A stretch of 64,000 bases of DNA from CAVVAL01 sp963742725 (GCA_963742725.1 CAVUMX010000001.1:2666001-2730000), one strand, 5' to 3'; counted from the stretch's first letter, positions 49,813 through 58,364 are shown. Notes: generated from the sequence alone by a model not told the origin. Made by a program: numbers and translations.

Positions 49813-50160
49813 ATGGCGAACGAAGAGCAGCGGCCCGCGAATGTCACCGATATCGCGCTGTGGAAGCTCGCGCGCACGGTTCACGAGCGGCACCAGCACG
49901 ACACCGAGACGGACACCTGCGGCTTCTGCGGCGAGAGCTGGCCGTGCGAGGCGGACCAGCGCGCCGTCCTCGCCGACGCCGCTGCCCGCCGTCCGGTGAG
50001 CATCCCGTCGCAGCGCAAGGACGAGCCGGCGCCGACCAAGAACGGCACCGCGCAGGCCACCAAGCCCGCCGAGGCCAAGCCGGTCGCCGTCGGCGCGAAC
50101 CTGAACAGCCACACCCCGGTGTGGCGCCGGATCGCCCGCACCAACCGCAAGATCGGCTGA
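49813..50160 (+). CDS. Small protein with Cys-x2-Cys zinc-ribbon-like motif
   Basis: A 115-residue protein of unknown function. The ATG at 49813 has GAGGAGGGGG before it; two upstream in-frame ATGs lack such a site. Near residues 30-50 it has HERHQHDTETDTCGFCGESWPCEAD, three Cys and two His that could bind zinc. The C-terminal half is polar (KDEPAPTKNGTAQATKPAEAKP) and ends basic (WRRIARTNRKIG). I recognise similar short proteins in actinomycetes but no assigned role. It stands alone between clpC and a convergent deacetylase. Confidence 0.65.
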   Translation: MANEEQRPANVTDIALWKLARTVHERHQHDTETDTCGFCGESWPCEADQRAVLADAAARRPVSIPSQRKDEPAPTKNGTAQATKPAEAKPVAVGANLNSHTPVWRRIARTNRKIG

Positions 50161-50238
50161 CCCGCGCCGCGCCGCACCTCCCGCGCGGCGCCGGACTGGT
50201 TAGCCGCGCCGCACCTGTGACCCGGCGCCGCACCTCCC

Positions 50239-50311
50239 GCGCGGCGCTGGGCCTCCCGCCCACCGCGCGGGCCTCTGCGCGGCGCTGGGCCTCCCGCCCA
50301 CCGCGCGGGCC
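50239..50311. repeat. Tandem 35-bp repeat, two copies
   Basis: A 35-base unit (starting GCGCGGCGCTGGGCCTCCCG) occurs at 50239-50273 and 50277-50311, separated by three bases. Related partial units (CGCCGCACCTCCCGCGCGGCG) lie at 50168 and 50225. Each unit is itself partly palindromic (GCGCGG...CCGCGCGGG). The tract lies between convergent genes and may serve as a compound terminator. Confidence 0.7.
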
Positions 50312-50320
50312 GGCGGCTGC

Positions 50321-51112
50321 TCAGCCGACGTAGTCCTCCAGGACGGCCGGGGTCAGGCCGGCGTCGTGGATTGCCTTGAGGACGGCGAGGAAGTCGGCGA
50401 CGAACGCCGGCCGGAAGTGCATCAGGACGATGTCGCCGGCCTTCAGCTTCTTGCCCTGCTGGTAGTAGACGTGCCCGCCGTTCGTGGCCGCCTTCCAGTT
50501 CAGGACGGCCGTCATGCCGCAGTCGCGGGCGGCGCGCAGCGTCGTCTGGTTGTACTCGCCGAACGGCGGCCGGAACAGGGTCGGCCGTTTCCCGAATCGC
50601 TTGCCGAGGTCGTCCGCCGATCCGCAGATCTCTTGCTTCTGCCGCTCGTAGGAGAGGCCGGGCAGCTGCGGATGGGTCATCGAGTGCGCCTGGATCGCGG
50701 CGCCGTCGCGCTGCAACGCGCTGAAGAACGGTGGGTTCTTCGCGGCGACGGGCCCGATGAGGAACAGCGAGACCGGGACGCCGGCTTCCTTCAGCAACGC
50801 CACGGCCTCGGGGTGCTGGACGTGGCCGTCGTCGATCGTGATGAACGCGACCGGCTGGGTGGTCGGCACACGCGAGAGCAGAGGCGCGGTCGGACCGCCG
50901 GGTAAGACCGGACGGATCGGTTCCGGGCGTGGCGGGAACGCCGGGATCTTGCCGGCGTACTTGCCTGCCGGTGAGGGCGACGGCGACGCGGACGGCGAGA
51001 CGGACGGCGACGGGGCCGGCCCAGCCGTGGCCGTGGGCGAAGCGCACGCGGCGACAAGCGCGATCACGGTGAGTGCGGCATAGCGGATGCGGGAAACGCG
51101 AGATCTGTTCAC
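50321..51112 (-). CDS. Polysaccharide deacetylase family lipoprotein
   Basis: A NodB-type carbohydrate esterase of 263 residues. It has a lipoprotein signal (LVAAC, Cys near residue 23) and a Ser/Pro linker, then the NodB domain. Metal/catalytic motifs are FITIDDGHV (Asp-Asp; the usual TFDDG is TIDDG here), AHSMTHPQL (metal His pair), and RPPFGEYN. Likely substrates are peptidoglycan or surface glycans outside the cell, including roles in sporulation or wall maturation. The GTG at 51110-51112 is the start. Confidence 0.85.
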   Translation of the reverse strand: MNRSRVSRIRYAALTVIALVAACASPTATAGPAPSPSVSPSASPSPSPAGKYAGKIPAFPPRPEPIRPVLPGGPTAPLLSRVPTTQPVAFITIDDGHVQHPEAVALLKEAGVPVSLFLIGPVAAKNPPFFSALQRDGAAIQAHSMTHPQLPGLSYERQKQEICGSADDLGKRFGKRPTLFRPPFGEYNQTTLRAARDCGMTAVLNWKAATNGGHVYYQQGKKLKAGDIVLMHFRPAFVADFLAVLKAIHDAGLTPAVLEDYVG

Positions 51113-51144
51113 AGTCCGCCCAAAGTAATGGGGCGGCGCAAGCC

Positions 51145-52035
51145 TCAGGATCGCGTGGGAAGGGCGAACCGGCCGTCGGAGAGGGGATCGACGAGGCCGT
51201 CGATGATGAGCCCGTCGAGTGCCCGTGCGCGTTGGCCGGCGTCCGGCCAGACGGCGTCGAGCTGCGGTTGTTCCACCGGGACATCGCTGTCGCGGAGTAC
51301 GGCGAGGAGCAGGCCACGCACCTGGCGATCAGTGCCCGCGTACGTCTGCGGACGCTTCGTCGGCCCGGTGTACGGCGGGCTCCCCGCGCGGCGCCAGGCA
51401 CATTCGGTGACCAACGGGCACGCTACGCAGCGTGGCGTCCGGGCTGTGCAGACCAGGGCGCCGAGTTCCATCACCGCGACGGCGAACCGGGCCGCCACCG
51501 CCGGTTCGGACGGCAGCAGCGGCGTCATCGCGGCGAGATCGCGGCCGGTCGACGGCGGACCGGCGTCCCCGTCCCCGGTGACCGCCCTGGCGACGAGCCG
51601 CCGCACGTTGGTGTCGACAACCGGGTGGCGCTGCCCGTACGCGAACGACGCCACCGCCCGCGCTGTGTAGGCGCCGACGCCGGGGAGCGCGAGCAGCGCG
51701 TCGAGGTCGTCCGGAACAGTGCCGTTGTGTTCTGCCACGATCGCCTTGGCGCAGTCGTGCAGGCGCAGCGCCCGGCGCGGATAGCCGAGTCGGCCCCAGG
51801 CACGGACGGCCTCGCCCGGCTCGTCGGCGGCCAGCGCGGCGGGCGTGGGCCAGCGGTCGAGCCACGCGAGATAGGCGGGCAGGACACGGTTCACAGGCGT
51901 CTGCTGGAGCATGATCTCGCTGACCAGTACGGCCCACGGAGTGGCGTCCGGCTGGCGCCACGGCAGGTCGCGGGCGTTGGCCTGGTACCAGTCAAGGATC
52001 AGGCTGGCGAACCGGTCCTCGGCAGTCGTCGTCAT
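51145..52035 (-). CDS. mutY: A/G-specific adenine DNA glycosylase
   Basis: Removes adenine mispaired with 8-oxoguanine; 296 residues. The catalytic Glu is in VSEIMLQQTPV, the helix-hairpin-helix is LPGVGAYTARAV, and the catalytic Asp is in HPVVDTNVRR. The 4Fe-4S cluster motif is C-x6-C-x2-C-x5-C in VCTARTPRCVACPLVTEC. The C-terminal 8-oxoG-recognition (NUDIX-like) domain is much shortened, as is common in actinobacterial MutY. The ATG at 52035 is used. It is divergent from a secreted-protein gene with 67 bp between. Confidence 0.93.
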   Translation of the reverse strand: MTTTAEDRFASLILDWYQANARDLPWRQPDATPWAVLVSEIMLQQTPVNRVLPAYLAWLDRWPTPAALAADEPGEAVRAWGRLGYPRRALRLHDCAKAIVAEHNGTVPDDLDALLALPGVGAYTARAVASFAYGQRHPVVDTNVRRLVARAVTGDGDAGPPSTGRDLAAMTPLLPSEPAVAARFAVAVMELGALVCTARTPRCVACPLVTECAWRRAGSPPYTGPTKRPQTYAGTDRQVRGLLLAVLRDSDVPVEQPQLDAVWPDAGQRARALDGLIIDGLVDPLSDGRFALPTRS

Positions 52036-52102
52036 CGTTTGAATCGTCCCACGGCGCGCCGCCCACGTTCCGCTCGCGGCAGCCGTTAGGGTCGGCGCCA
52101 CT

Positions 52103-52771
52103 ATGGCTTTGACGGTCGGTCCGCATCCGCCCGCCGTCTACTGGCGGCGGCGAGTTCTCGTGGCCGCACCGCTCCTGGTCATCCTGGTCACGCTGTCGAC
52201 GTGCCTGGCCAAGGGGTCGGACGGCAGCCCGCCGAAGAACAAGCCGGTGGCCGAGCAGTCGCAGGACACGAGCCCGACGCCGTCACCGAGCACGTCGCCC
52301 AGCACGTCGGCGTCGGCGCCCGTACCGGTGCTCCCGCCGCTCTCGCTGAGCCCGTCGACGTCACCGACGCCCGCCGGTCCGGCCGCCTGTGCCGACAAGG
52401 ACCTCGACCTCACCGCCTCGATGGAGAAGACGACGTACGCGGTGGGTGCGCGCCCACGGTTCAAGCTGACGGTGACCAGCAAGTCCACCGGGCCGTGCGT
52501 GCGTGATGTCGGCGCCGGCCAGCAGGAGCTGTCGGTCAACCAGGAGGCGCGCAAGCTCTGGTCGTCCGATCACTGCTCACCCAACAGCAAGGCGGACATC
52601 CGGACGCTGTTCCCGGGGGAGAAGCGCACGTACTGGCTGGACTGGTCGGGCCGGTCGTCGGAGCCTGGTTGCCCGAAGACGCGTGCCGAGGTCGGCCCGG
52701 GTTCGTACCAGCTCGTCGCCCGGCTGGGTTCGCTCGTGAGCAAACCGCTGGGTTTCACGATCACGAAGTGA
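52103..52771 (+). CDS. Membrane-anchored Ser/Pro-linker protein, function unknown
   Basis: A 222-residue protein with a transmembrane anchor (about residues 17-35, RVLVAAPLLVILVTLSTCL). A Ser/Thr/Pro-rich linker (about 45-95) precedes an extracellular beta-rich domain (about 98-222) with KTTYAVGARPRFKLTVTSKSTGPCVRDVG. This domain has four Cys that could form disulfides, and it ends LVSKPLGFTITK. The domain resembles the DUF4232-type/immunoglobulin-like folds of actinobacterial envelope proteins, but I cannot name a family. It is divergent from mutY and convergent with another secreted-protein gene. Confidence 0.7.
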   Translation: MALTVGPHPPAVYWRRRVLVAAPLLVILVTLSTCLAKGSDGSPPKNKPVAEQSQDTSPTPSPSTSPSTSASAPVPVLPPLSLSPSTSPTPAGPAACADKDLDLTASMEKTTYAVGARPRFKLTVTSKSTGPCVRDVGAGQQELSVNQEARKLWSSDHCSPNSKADIRTLFPGEKRTYWLDWSGRSSEPGCPKTRAEVGPGSYQLVARLGSLVSKPLGFTITK

Positions 52772-52908
52772 CCACACGGTCATTCCTTAACCGTCTCTTG
52801 AACAACTCTTCTGGCGCTCTTGAGGAGCGAGCCGGCAGGCTACCCAGTACCTCGTAATCCACCGCGAGGCTCGCCTGGGTTGGCTTGACACTGGTCGTCG
52901 ACCTTGGT

Positions 52909-52962
52909 CGAGCGTGTGGCCGAGGGGCGGCGCCCACCAGCCCCTCGGCCGCACCACGCTCG
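52909..52962. terminator. Strong bidirectional hairpin between two secreted-protein genes
   Basis: Arms 52909-52928 and 52940-52962 pair over about 20 bases with small bulges (core GGCCGAGGGGC / GCCCCTCGGCC, outer CGAGCGTG / CACGCTCG). It lies between convergent stop codons. The rest of the gap from 52772 shows no gene. Confidence 0.75.
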
Positions 52963-52965
52963 GGG

Positions 52966-53583
52966 TCAGGATCGTTCTTCGATGATCTTGACGCGGAACG
53001 TCCCGTCACCGTCCACATAGGCGTGAATGGTCGACGCGCGGTACGACGAGAGGAACCGGACGATGATGTAGTCCTCGGCCTCCCGCGTCCCCGAGACCGT
53101 GTAGCCCGGCATCACCTCGTAGTCGAGCAGGTGGACGGAGACTTCCGAGAAGCGGATGGTCGCCGAGCCTCCGTCGGTATCCACCTCCCGGACGATCTCG
53201 CCCGGACCGGCCCGGTTGTTGGGCTCGGAGGTCGGCTCGTCCTGCTCGAACGACGGGCTGGCGGACGGTGTCGGCGGCATGGTCGGAAAGACCGGGCTCT
53301 TCGTCGGATCCGGTGTGGACCGTGGCCGCGAGCGGCGCCCGGTGGACGTCACCGCGCGGGCAGCCTTGCTGGGGCTGGCCTTGGGGTCCGGTAACGGTTT
53401 TCCGGTGGTGGCCGACGGAGCGGGCGGCGAGGGCGCCAGCACGGACGGATCGAGTGCGGCGACCTCGGCCGGTTCCGGGTTGCCCGTGCCGATCGCGGAG
53501 TCGAGCGCGGCCCAGCCGACAGCCACTGCGACGAGGCTGATGCTGGTCCACACGAGCACCAGCCGGGACGTGGCACGCACCAC
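52966..53583 (-). CDS. Membrane-anchored Pro-rich protein, function unknown
   Basis: A 205-residue protein from a GTG at 53583 (another GTG follows directly). It has a single N-terminal hydrophobic anchor (LVLVWTSISLVAVAVGWAAL) and a long Pro/Ser/Lys-rich disordered stretch. The small C-terminal domain (about 130-205) has ATIRFSEVSVHLLDYEVMPGYTV and YIIVRFLSSYRASTIHAYVDG. No family is recognised. It is divergent from the response-regulator gene with only about 30 bp between starts, so it may be a target of that regulator. Confidence 0.65.
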   Translation of the reverse strand: MVRATSRLVLVWTSISLVAVAVGWAALDSAIGTGNPEPAEVAALDPSVLAPSPPAPSATTGKPLPDPKASPSKAARAVTSTGRRSRPRSTPDPTKSPVFPTMPPTPSASPSFEQDEPTSEPNNRAGPGEIVREVDTDGGSATIRFSEVSVHLLDYEVMPGYTVSGTREAEDYIIVRFLSSYRASTIHAYVDGDGTFRVKIIEERS

Positions 53584-53614
53584 GCCATTGTGCCTGTCCG
53601 TTATGGTCCGCGAT

Positions 53615-54295
53615 ATGGCCCGGGTACTTCTTATCGAAGATGACACCGATATCCGCCTTGCCCTCGAACGCGCACTATCGAATTCCGGTTACAGCGTGAG
53701 GTCGAGCGGTAACGCAATGATGGGTATCCGGGAGTTCACGGTCTGGGAACCGGACATTGTGGTGCTCGACCTCGGCCTGCCGGACCTCGACGGCGGATCG
53801 ACGCTGCGCATGATCCGTGCGGTGTCCAACGTGCCCGTGATCATCGCGACCGCCCGCAACAGCGAGCAGGAGATCGTCGACCTTCTCAACGCGGGCGCCG
53901 ACGAGTACGTCACCAAGCCGTTTTCGGCCGAGCAGCTCGGCGCCCGGATCGGAGCACTGCTGCGGCGGGCGGGGGCGGCGAAGCGTCCGAACCTGGTCCA
54001 TGTAGGTGGGCTCGCGCTCGACCTGGACGCGCGCGAGGCCAGCCTGGACGGAGTGCGGCTCCAACTGTCGAAGCGCGAGTTCGACCTGCTCGCCTACCTC
54101 GGGACCAACGCGGGCCGGGCCGTGACCCGTCGCGAACTGCTCTCCGAGGTGTGGAACCAGCCCTACGGCGGCGACTTCCAGACGATCGACGTCCACGTGT
54201 CCTGGCTGCGGCGCAAGCTCGGCGAGGTGGCGTCCGACCCGCGTTACCTGCACACCGTCCGGGGGGTCGGGGTCAAGCTCGTCGCGCCCGACTGA
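53615..54295 (+). CDS. OmpR/PhoB-family response regulator
   Basis: A 226-residue regulator. The receiver has LLIEDD, phospho-acceptor Asp52 (VVLDLGLPDLDGG), IATARN and TKPF. The DNA-binding winged helix has LSKREFDLLAYLGTNAG, DVHVSWLRRKLGE and VRGVGVKL. An in-frame ATG at 53603 is an alternative start. Its likely partner kinase is encoded convergently, with the two 3' ends overlapping by 23 bp. This is an unusual layout, as most OmpR-type pairs are in one operon. Confidence 0.9.
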   Translation: MARVLLIEDDTDIRLALERALSNSGYSVRSSGNAMMGIREFTVWEPDIVVLDLGLPDLDGGSTLRMIRAVSNVPVIIATARNSEQEIVDLLNAGADEYVTKPFSAEQLGARIGALLRRAGAAKRPNLVHVGGLALDLDAREASLDGVRLQLSKREFDLLAYLGTNAGRAVTRRELLSEVWNQPYGGDFQTIDVHVSWLRRKLGEVASDPRYLHTVRGVGVKLVAPD

Positions 54296-55616
54296 ACACC
54301 CGCCGGGGGATCCTGGTCGGCGGCGGCGCGTCCGACCGTACGAACGTCAGCATGATCCGAGTCCCGCCGAGCGGGCTCGCCGCGACCGCGAGCCGTCCGC
54401 CGGTCGCCTCGACCGTGCGACGGGCGATGTCGAGCCCGAGGCCGGTCGAGCGACGTCCGCTGACCCCGCGTTGGAGGGCTTTTCGCGGGGCGGCGATGCC
54501 GGAACCGGCGTCGTCGACCGTGACGGTCGCCTTGGCCCCGTCCCGGTCGATCCGCACCTGAAACCCTGTTCCGGACGGGGTGTGCTGAAAGACGTTGCCG
54601 AGGACGGAGTCCAGAGCGCTCACCGTGTCGGACCGCGACGCCGGTACCCGGACAGCGCCGTCGATGCCGGAGACGGACCACGGACGGCCCTGGTCGCCGG
54701 CGAGTTCCGTCCAGAATGCGACCCGCTCCGCCACCGCCTCGACCAGGTCGCACTCGGCCGGCGCCGGGCTCACGAGCGGCCGCTGGGCCTGTTCGATGAT
54801 CGTGCCGATCTCGGCGTCGAGCGCGTCGGCGGCCGACATGATGCGGCTGCGGTCGTCGCCCGGCGGGAGGGCCTCGGCGTTGAGCCGGAGGCGGGTCAGC
54901 GGCGTGCGGAGCCGGTGGGACAGGTCGGCGGCGAGTTCCCGTTCAGCGGCAAGCAGGGCGAGGAACCGGTCGGCGAGGTGGTTGAACGCCTGCGCCGCGC
55001 GGACGACCTCCGGCGGGCCGCCGGGGCTGACCCGGACGTCGAGTTCGCCCTTGCCGAGCCGGTCGGCGGCGTCAGCGAGGGACTGCGTCGAGCGGACGGC
55101 GCCCGCCGCCAGCCTGTCCGCGAGGACCGCCGAGCCGGCGAGCAGGCACAGCGCCAGCGTGAGCAGGATGCTGTGTGCCTTGCCGACGCCGCGACGCATC
55201 GTCGCGTCCGAGATGCGGATCTCGATGACCGAGACGCCGCCGCCGGCCGTGGGGGCGGCACGCAGCCGGACGGAGCCGCCGCGGACGTCAGCCGTCGTCG
55301 CGCCCCGGATCGCCTGGATGTCGTCGCGAGCCGCCTCGCCCACCCACCCGTCGCCGGCGCCGACAACGACCCCGTTCGGGAGATGCACGACGATCGCGCG
55401 TTGCCGGCCTGCCGTCGTACTGGCGATCGCGCGCTCAACCGCCTTCGGATCGGCGGTGACGACAAGGACCGTCGCGACGGCGTCGGCCTGCCGCTCGGCG
55501 TCACTGAACGCGCGCGCCTTCGCGACGGACGCCACCAGCACCGCGAGAGGCACGGCGAACGCCAGCGTGACCATCAACGTCACGGCCAGGGCGACCAGCA
55601 CGAACCGCCGCCTCAC
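54273..55616 (-). CDS. Sensor histidine kinase, convergent with its probable regulator
   Basis: A 447-residue membrane kinase from a GTG at 55616. TM1 is at about 8-32, an extracytoplasmic region of about 110 residues follows, TM2 is near 148-168, then HAMP (LADAADRLGKGELDVRV). The H-box is LAADLSHRLRTPLTRLRLNAEAL. The ATP-binding domain is compact, with DDAGSGIA and GRRSTGLGLDIARR; the N box is weak (SVLGNVFQHTPSG). The 3' end overlaps the response-regulator gene by 23 bp tail to tail, which would give antisense overlap of the two mRNAs. Confidence 0.88.
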   Translation of the reverse strand: MRRRFVLVALAVTLMVTLAFAVPLAVLVASVAKARAFSDAERQADAVATVLVVTADPKAVERAIASTTAGRQRAIVVHLPNGVVVGAGDGWVGEAARDDIQAIRGATTADVRGGSVRLRAAPTAGGGVSVIEIRISDATMRRGVGKAHSILLTLALCLLAGSAVLADRLAAGAVRSTQSLADAADRLGKGELDVRVSPGGPPEVVRAAQAFNHLADRFLALLAAERELAADLSHRLRTPLTRLRLNAEALPPGDDRSRIMSAADALDAEIGTIIEQAQRPLVSPAPAECDLVEAVAERVAFWTELAGDQGRPWSVSGIDGAVRVPASRSDTVSALDSVLGNVFQHTPSGTGFQVRIDRDGAKATVTVDDAGSGIAAPRKALQRGVSGRRSTGLGLDIARRTVEATGGRLAVAASPLGGTRIMLTFVRSDAPPPTRIPRRVFSRARRA

Positions 55617-55822
55617 CGCATCTCCTCCGCGCGCACCGCCCGATTATGGGCCCGGTGCGGTGCGGCTCCGCGCGCCACCCAGCCGTTTCGCCGCGTCGCG
55701 CGGCCGTTCCGAACGCTGCCGCGCCCGCCACCGCTCTGAACCGGACTGTCCGGACTAGCGTGCTGTAACCGGGTGCCAGATACCCCAATATCCCCGACAG
55801 TTGGGCGACGGACCGTTATCAC

Positions 55823-56491
55823 CTAGCCGGCGGCCACGGTGATGTCGGTGCCGCCGTGCTGTCGGATCCACGTTGCCAGCTCGTCCCCGCCGATGAGCTG
55901 TGGGTCAGACTCACCGACATCCACCCGCCCGGCGATCACGCCACTCGCCCCATCCCAGAAGGACCCGAATGCGCGCGCACCCGTGATGCGGGTCGGGGCT
56001 TCTTTGTCGCCGAATCGTGCGAACCGGATCGAAGCTCCCCGGAGATCGGAGCCCTCAAGGTTGGAGCGCAGGAACCACGCCGAGTTGAGGTAGGCGTCCC
56101 GGAAATCGGCGCGAGAGAGATCCGCGCCGTTGAAATCGGCGGCGAATGCGGTGGCAGCGCGGAACGCCGCATCGCTCGCGTCGCACTCGACAGCTTCGAC
56201 CTTGGTGAGATCAGCCCCGGACAGGTTCGCGTGCCGTAGATCGGAGCCGGACAATGTCGTGCCGGCAAGGTTCGCGCGAACTACTCGTACACCGGAGAGG
56301 CAGGTGTTGAGGAAGTATGCGTCGAAGAGGTCCAGGTAGCTCAGGTCCGCGCCCCTGAAGTCCAGAGAGTCAGCCGCGAGAGCCGGCCGCTCGCCTGGCT
56401 GTTTGGCGGCAAGGTCGAGATACGCTTCCAGCGCCTGGCGGGCGTCCGCATTCAGCGGCCATTCAACTGGAGTCGTGGCGTAGCTAGTCAT
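55823..56491 (-). CDS. Pentapeptide-repeat protein, candidate immunity protein
   Basis: A 222-residue protein. After a helical N-terminal segment (about 1-40), residues about 43-165 form A(D/N)LxX pentapeptide repeats (FRGADLSYLDL, ANLSGADLT, FNGADLSRADF, NLEGSDLRGAS), which fold as a right-handed beta-helix. The C-terminal ~55 residues are non-repetitive (GSFWDGASGVIAGRVDVGES). Its start overlaps the end of the upstream nuclease-like gene by eight bases. That tight coupling, together with lower GC, suggests it is the cognate immunity protein. A DNA-mimic role seen in other pentapeptide proteins is an alternative. Confidence 0.78.
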   Translation of the reverse strand: MTSYATTPVEWPLNADARQALEAYLDLAAKQPGERPALAADSLDFRGADLSYLDLFDAYFLNTCLSGVRVVRANLAGTTLSGSDLRHANLSGADLTKVEAVECDASDAAFRAATAFAADFNGADLSRADFRDAYLNSAWFLRSNLEGSDLRGASIRFARFGDKEAPTRITGARAFGSFWDGASGVIAGRVDVGESDPQLIGGDELATWIRQHGGTDITVAAG

Positions 56492-57263
56492 TGAAGATGA
56501 TCACCTTGCCGTTCAAGTCTGGGCGGCTGGCGACGCGCTGGACGACATCGGCGCGAGACTGTGCCGTCAGGTTCTTGGTATCAATGATCACGTACTCGCC
56601 CTCGGATATGGACCTGTCGATCACGACCATCAACTCGGCGCCGTCATATCGACCCTTCTGGCCGGCCGGCATCTCCTGCCCGGCGTTCCGACCGTAGGGA
56701 AAGATATCGGCAGGGGATTTCACATCCCAGCGTTGTCCCGCTCCGTCGACGAAATCGCCCTGATCGCGATGCTTGGAAGCGTCGGACGTGTCGAGTTCTG
56801 CGCGCACGACTGTGGCTGGCAATACGCCACGTTTCTCCAGCTCTAAGGCCACGTCGGCCTCGCGCAGAGTCTTGCGGGTCCTTGTGCCGCCGTGGGCCGG
56901 GTCTTTGGCTAGCTCGCCGACGCGGCGCTCGTACTCGGCAGTCTCCCGCTCCGCGGAGGCGCCACCGGTCGTGTGGGACCTGCCCGCCCCTGGCCTGTTG
57001 CCGGCCTGGTGGAGGCGGGCGATGGTGGCGTCGATGTCGGAGATCAGGGTGGTGATGCCGTCGACGGACTTGCTGGCAGCGGCCTTCTTCTCCGCGATCA
57101 CGCCGAGAAAGAAATCTCCGCCGGTGGTCTGGCCGATCGCGTCCTCGATGTGCCGTTCCAGGTCTCCGGTAGCGGCCACGCCGTCGAAGCCGAGCTTGCG
57201 CGCGGCGACCAGCTTGTCCCTGGCCTCGGCCAGGCGGGCGATCACGTCATCGGTGGCGGACAC
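56484..57263 (-). CDS. Candidate nuclease toxin with helical N-terminal domain
   Basis: A 259-residue protein. Residues 1 to about 90 are helical and may be a delivery or pairing domain (VIARLAEARDKLVAARKLG, ITTLISDIDATIARLHQAG). A linker runs to about 100. The C-terminal half has the arrangement of a PD-(D/E)xK or CdiA-type nuclease: acidic LREADVALELEKRG, D170 in RDQGDFVDG, D180-x-K182 in WDVKSPAD, then GQKGRYDGAELMVVIDRS and GEYVIIDTKNL. Such C-terminal domains occur in polymorphic toxins. It overlaps the pentapeptide gene and has lower GC than its neighbours, suggesting transfer. The nuclease call is inference; no signal peptide or WXG motif is present. Confidence 0.62.
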   Translation of the reverse strand: MSATDDVIARLAEARDKLVAARKLGFDGVAATGDLERHIEDAIGQTTGGDFFLGVIAEKKAAASKSVDGITTLISDIDATIARLHQAGNRPGAGRSHTTGGASAERETAEYERRVGELAKDPAHGGTRTRKTLREADVALELEKRGVLPATVVRAELDTSDASKHRDQGDFVDGAGQRWDVKSPADIFPYGRNAGQEMPAGQKGRYDGAELMVVIDRSISEGEYVIIDTKNLTAQSRADVVQRVASRPDLNGKVIIFND

Positions 57264-57284
57264 GCGGTTCGTCGCCGGTGACGG

Positions 57285-58364
57285 TCAGACGTAGCGTTCG
57301 AGGATGGACGATTCGGCGAGGCGGGAGAGGCCTTCACGGACGCTGCGGGCCCGGGCGTCGCCGACACCGTCCACGGTCTGGAGGTCGTCGACGGTGGCGC
57401 CGAGCAGCTTCTGCAGCCCGCCGAAGTGTTCGACGAGCCGTTCGATGACGGTGGCGGGCAGCCGCGGCACCTTGGCGAGCAGCCGGTAGCCGCGCGGGCT
57501 GACGGCCGCTTCGAGCGCGTCGGCGGTGGCCGGGTACCCGATGGCGCGGGCGACGAGCGTGAGGTCGAGCAATTCTGCGGCGGAGAGCTGGTCCAGCTCG
57601 TCGATGACGTCCTCGATGGTCCGGATGCGGCGCGTCGGCGGCATGTAGTCGCGGATGACGAGTTCCCGGTCAGCGTCGACGCCTGCCATCAGCTCGTCGA
57701 GCTGCAGGGCGAGCAGGCGACCGTCGGTGCCGAGTTCGATGACGTACGCGGCGATCTCGTCGGCGATCCGGCGGACCATCTCCAGCCGCTGCGTCACGGC
57801 CATCGCGTCCCGGACGGTGACCAGATCCTCGATCTCCAGCGCGGACAGCGTGCCGGACACCTCGTCCAGCCGCAGCTTGTACCGCTCCAGCGTCGCGAGG
57901 GCCTGGTTGGCACGGGACAGGATCGCGGCGGACTCGTCCAGCACGTACCGCGTGCCGCCCACGTACAGGCCGATCAGCCGCATCGACTGGCTCACGGAGA
58001 TGACCGGGTGGCCCGTCTGCTTGGCGACGCGCTCAGCGGTGCGGTGCCTCGTACCGGACTCGTCGGTGTGGATGGTCGGGTCCGGGACCATGTGCACAGC
58101 GGCGCGCACGATCCGTGAACCGTCCGACGACAGCACGATCCCGCCGTCCATTTTGGCCAGCTCGCGCAGCCGCGTCGCGGAGAACTCCACGTCGAGGGAG
58201 AAACCGCCGGTGCACAGCGCGTCGACGTCCTTGTCGTAACCCAGGACGATCAGCCCGCCGGTGCTTCCCCTCAGGATCCGTTCGAGCCCGTCCCTTAGCG
58301 CGGTGCCGGGGGCCATCTGCGCGAGCGTCTGTCGGAGCTTTTCTTCCCGCTCCGTCCCCGCCAC
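57285..58364 (-). CDS. disA: DNA integrity scanning diadenylate cyclase
   Basis: Synthesises cyclic di-AMP and scans DNA for branched structures; 359 residues. The DAC domain has the active-site motifs as KMDGGIVLSSDG (the usual Asp-Gly-Ala is Asp-Gly-Gly) and SGTRHRTAERVAKQTG (RHR motif). A helical linker and C-terminal helix-hairpin-helix DNA-binding domain follow (LQTVDGVGDARARSVREGL). The GTG at 58364 follows GGGAGGTAGCACC; earlier in-frame starts lack a site. It lies downstream of radA on the same strand, the conserved disA-radA pairing in which RadA restrains DisA. Confidence 0.95.
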   Translation of the reverse strand: MAGTEREEKLRQTLAQMAPGTALRDGLERILRGSTGGLIVLGYDKDVDALCTGGFSLDVEFSATRLRELAKMDGGIVLSSDGSRIVRAAVHMVPDPTIHTDESGTRHRTAERVAKQTGHPVISVSQSMRLIGLYVGGTRYVLDESAAILSRANQALATLERYKLRLDEVSGTLSALEIEDLVTVRDAMAVTQRLEMVRRIADEIAAYVIELGTDGRLLALQLDELMAGVDADRELVIRDYMPPTRRIRTIEDVIDELDQLSAAELLDLTLVARAIGYPATADALEAAVSPRGYRLLAKVPRLPATVIERLVEHFGGLQKLLGATVDDLQTVDGVGDARARSVREGLSRLAESSILERYV

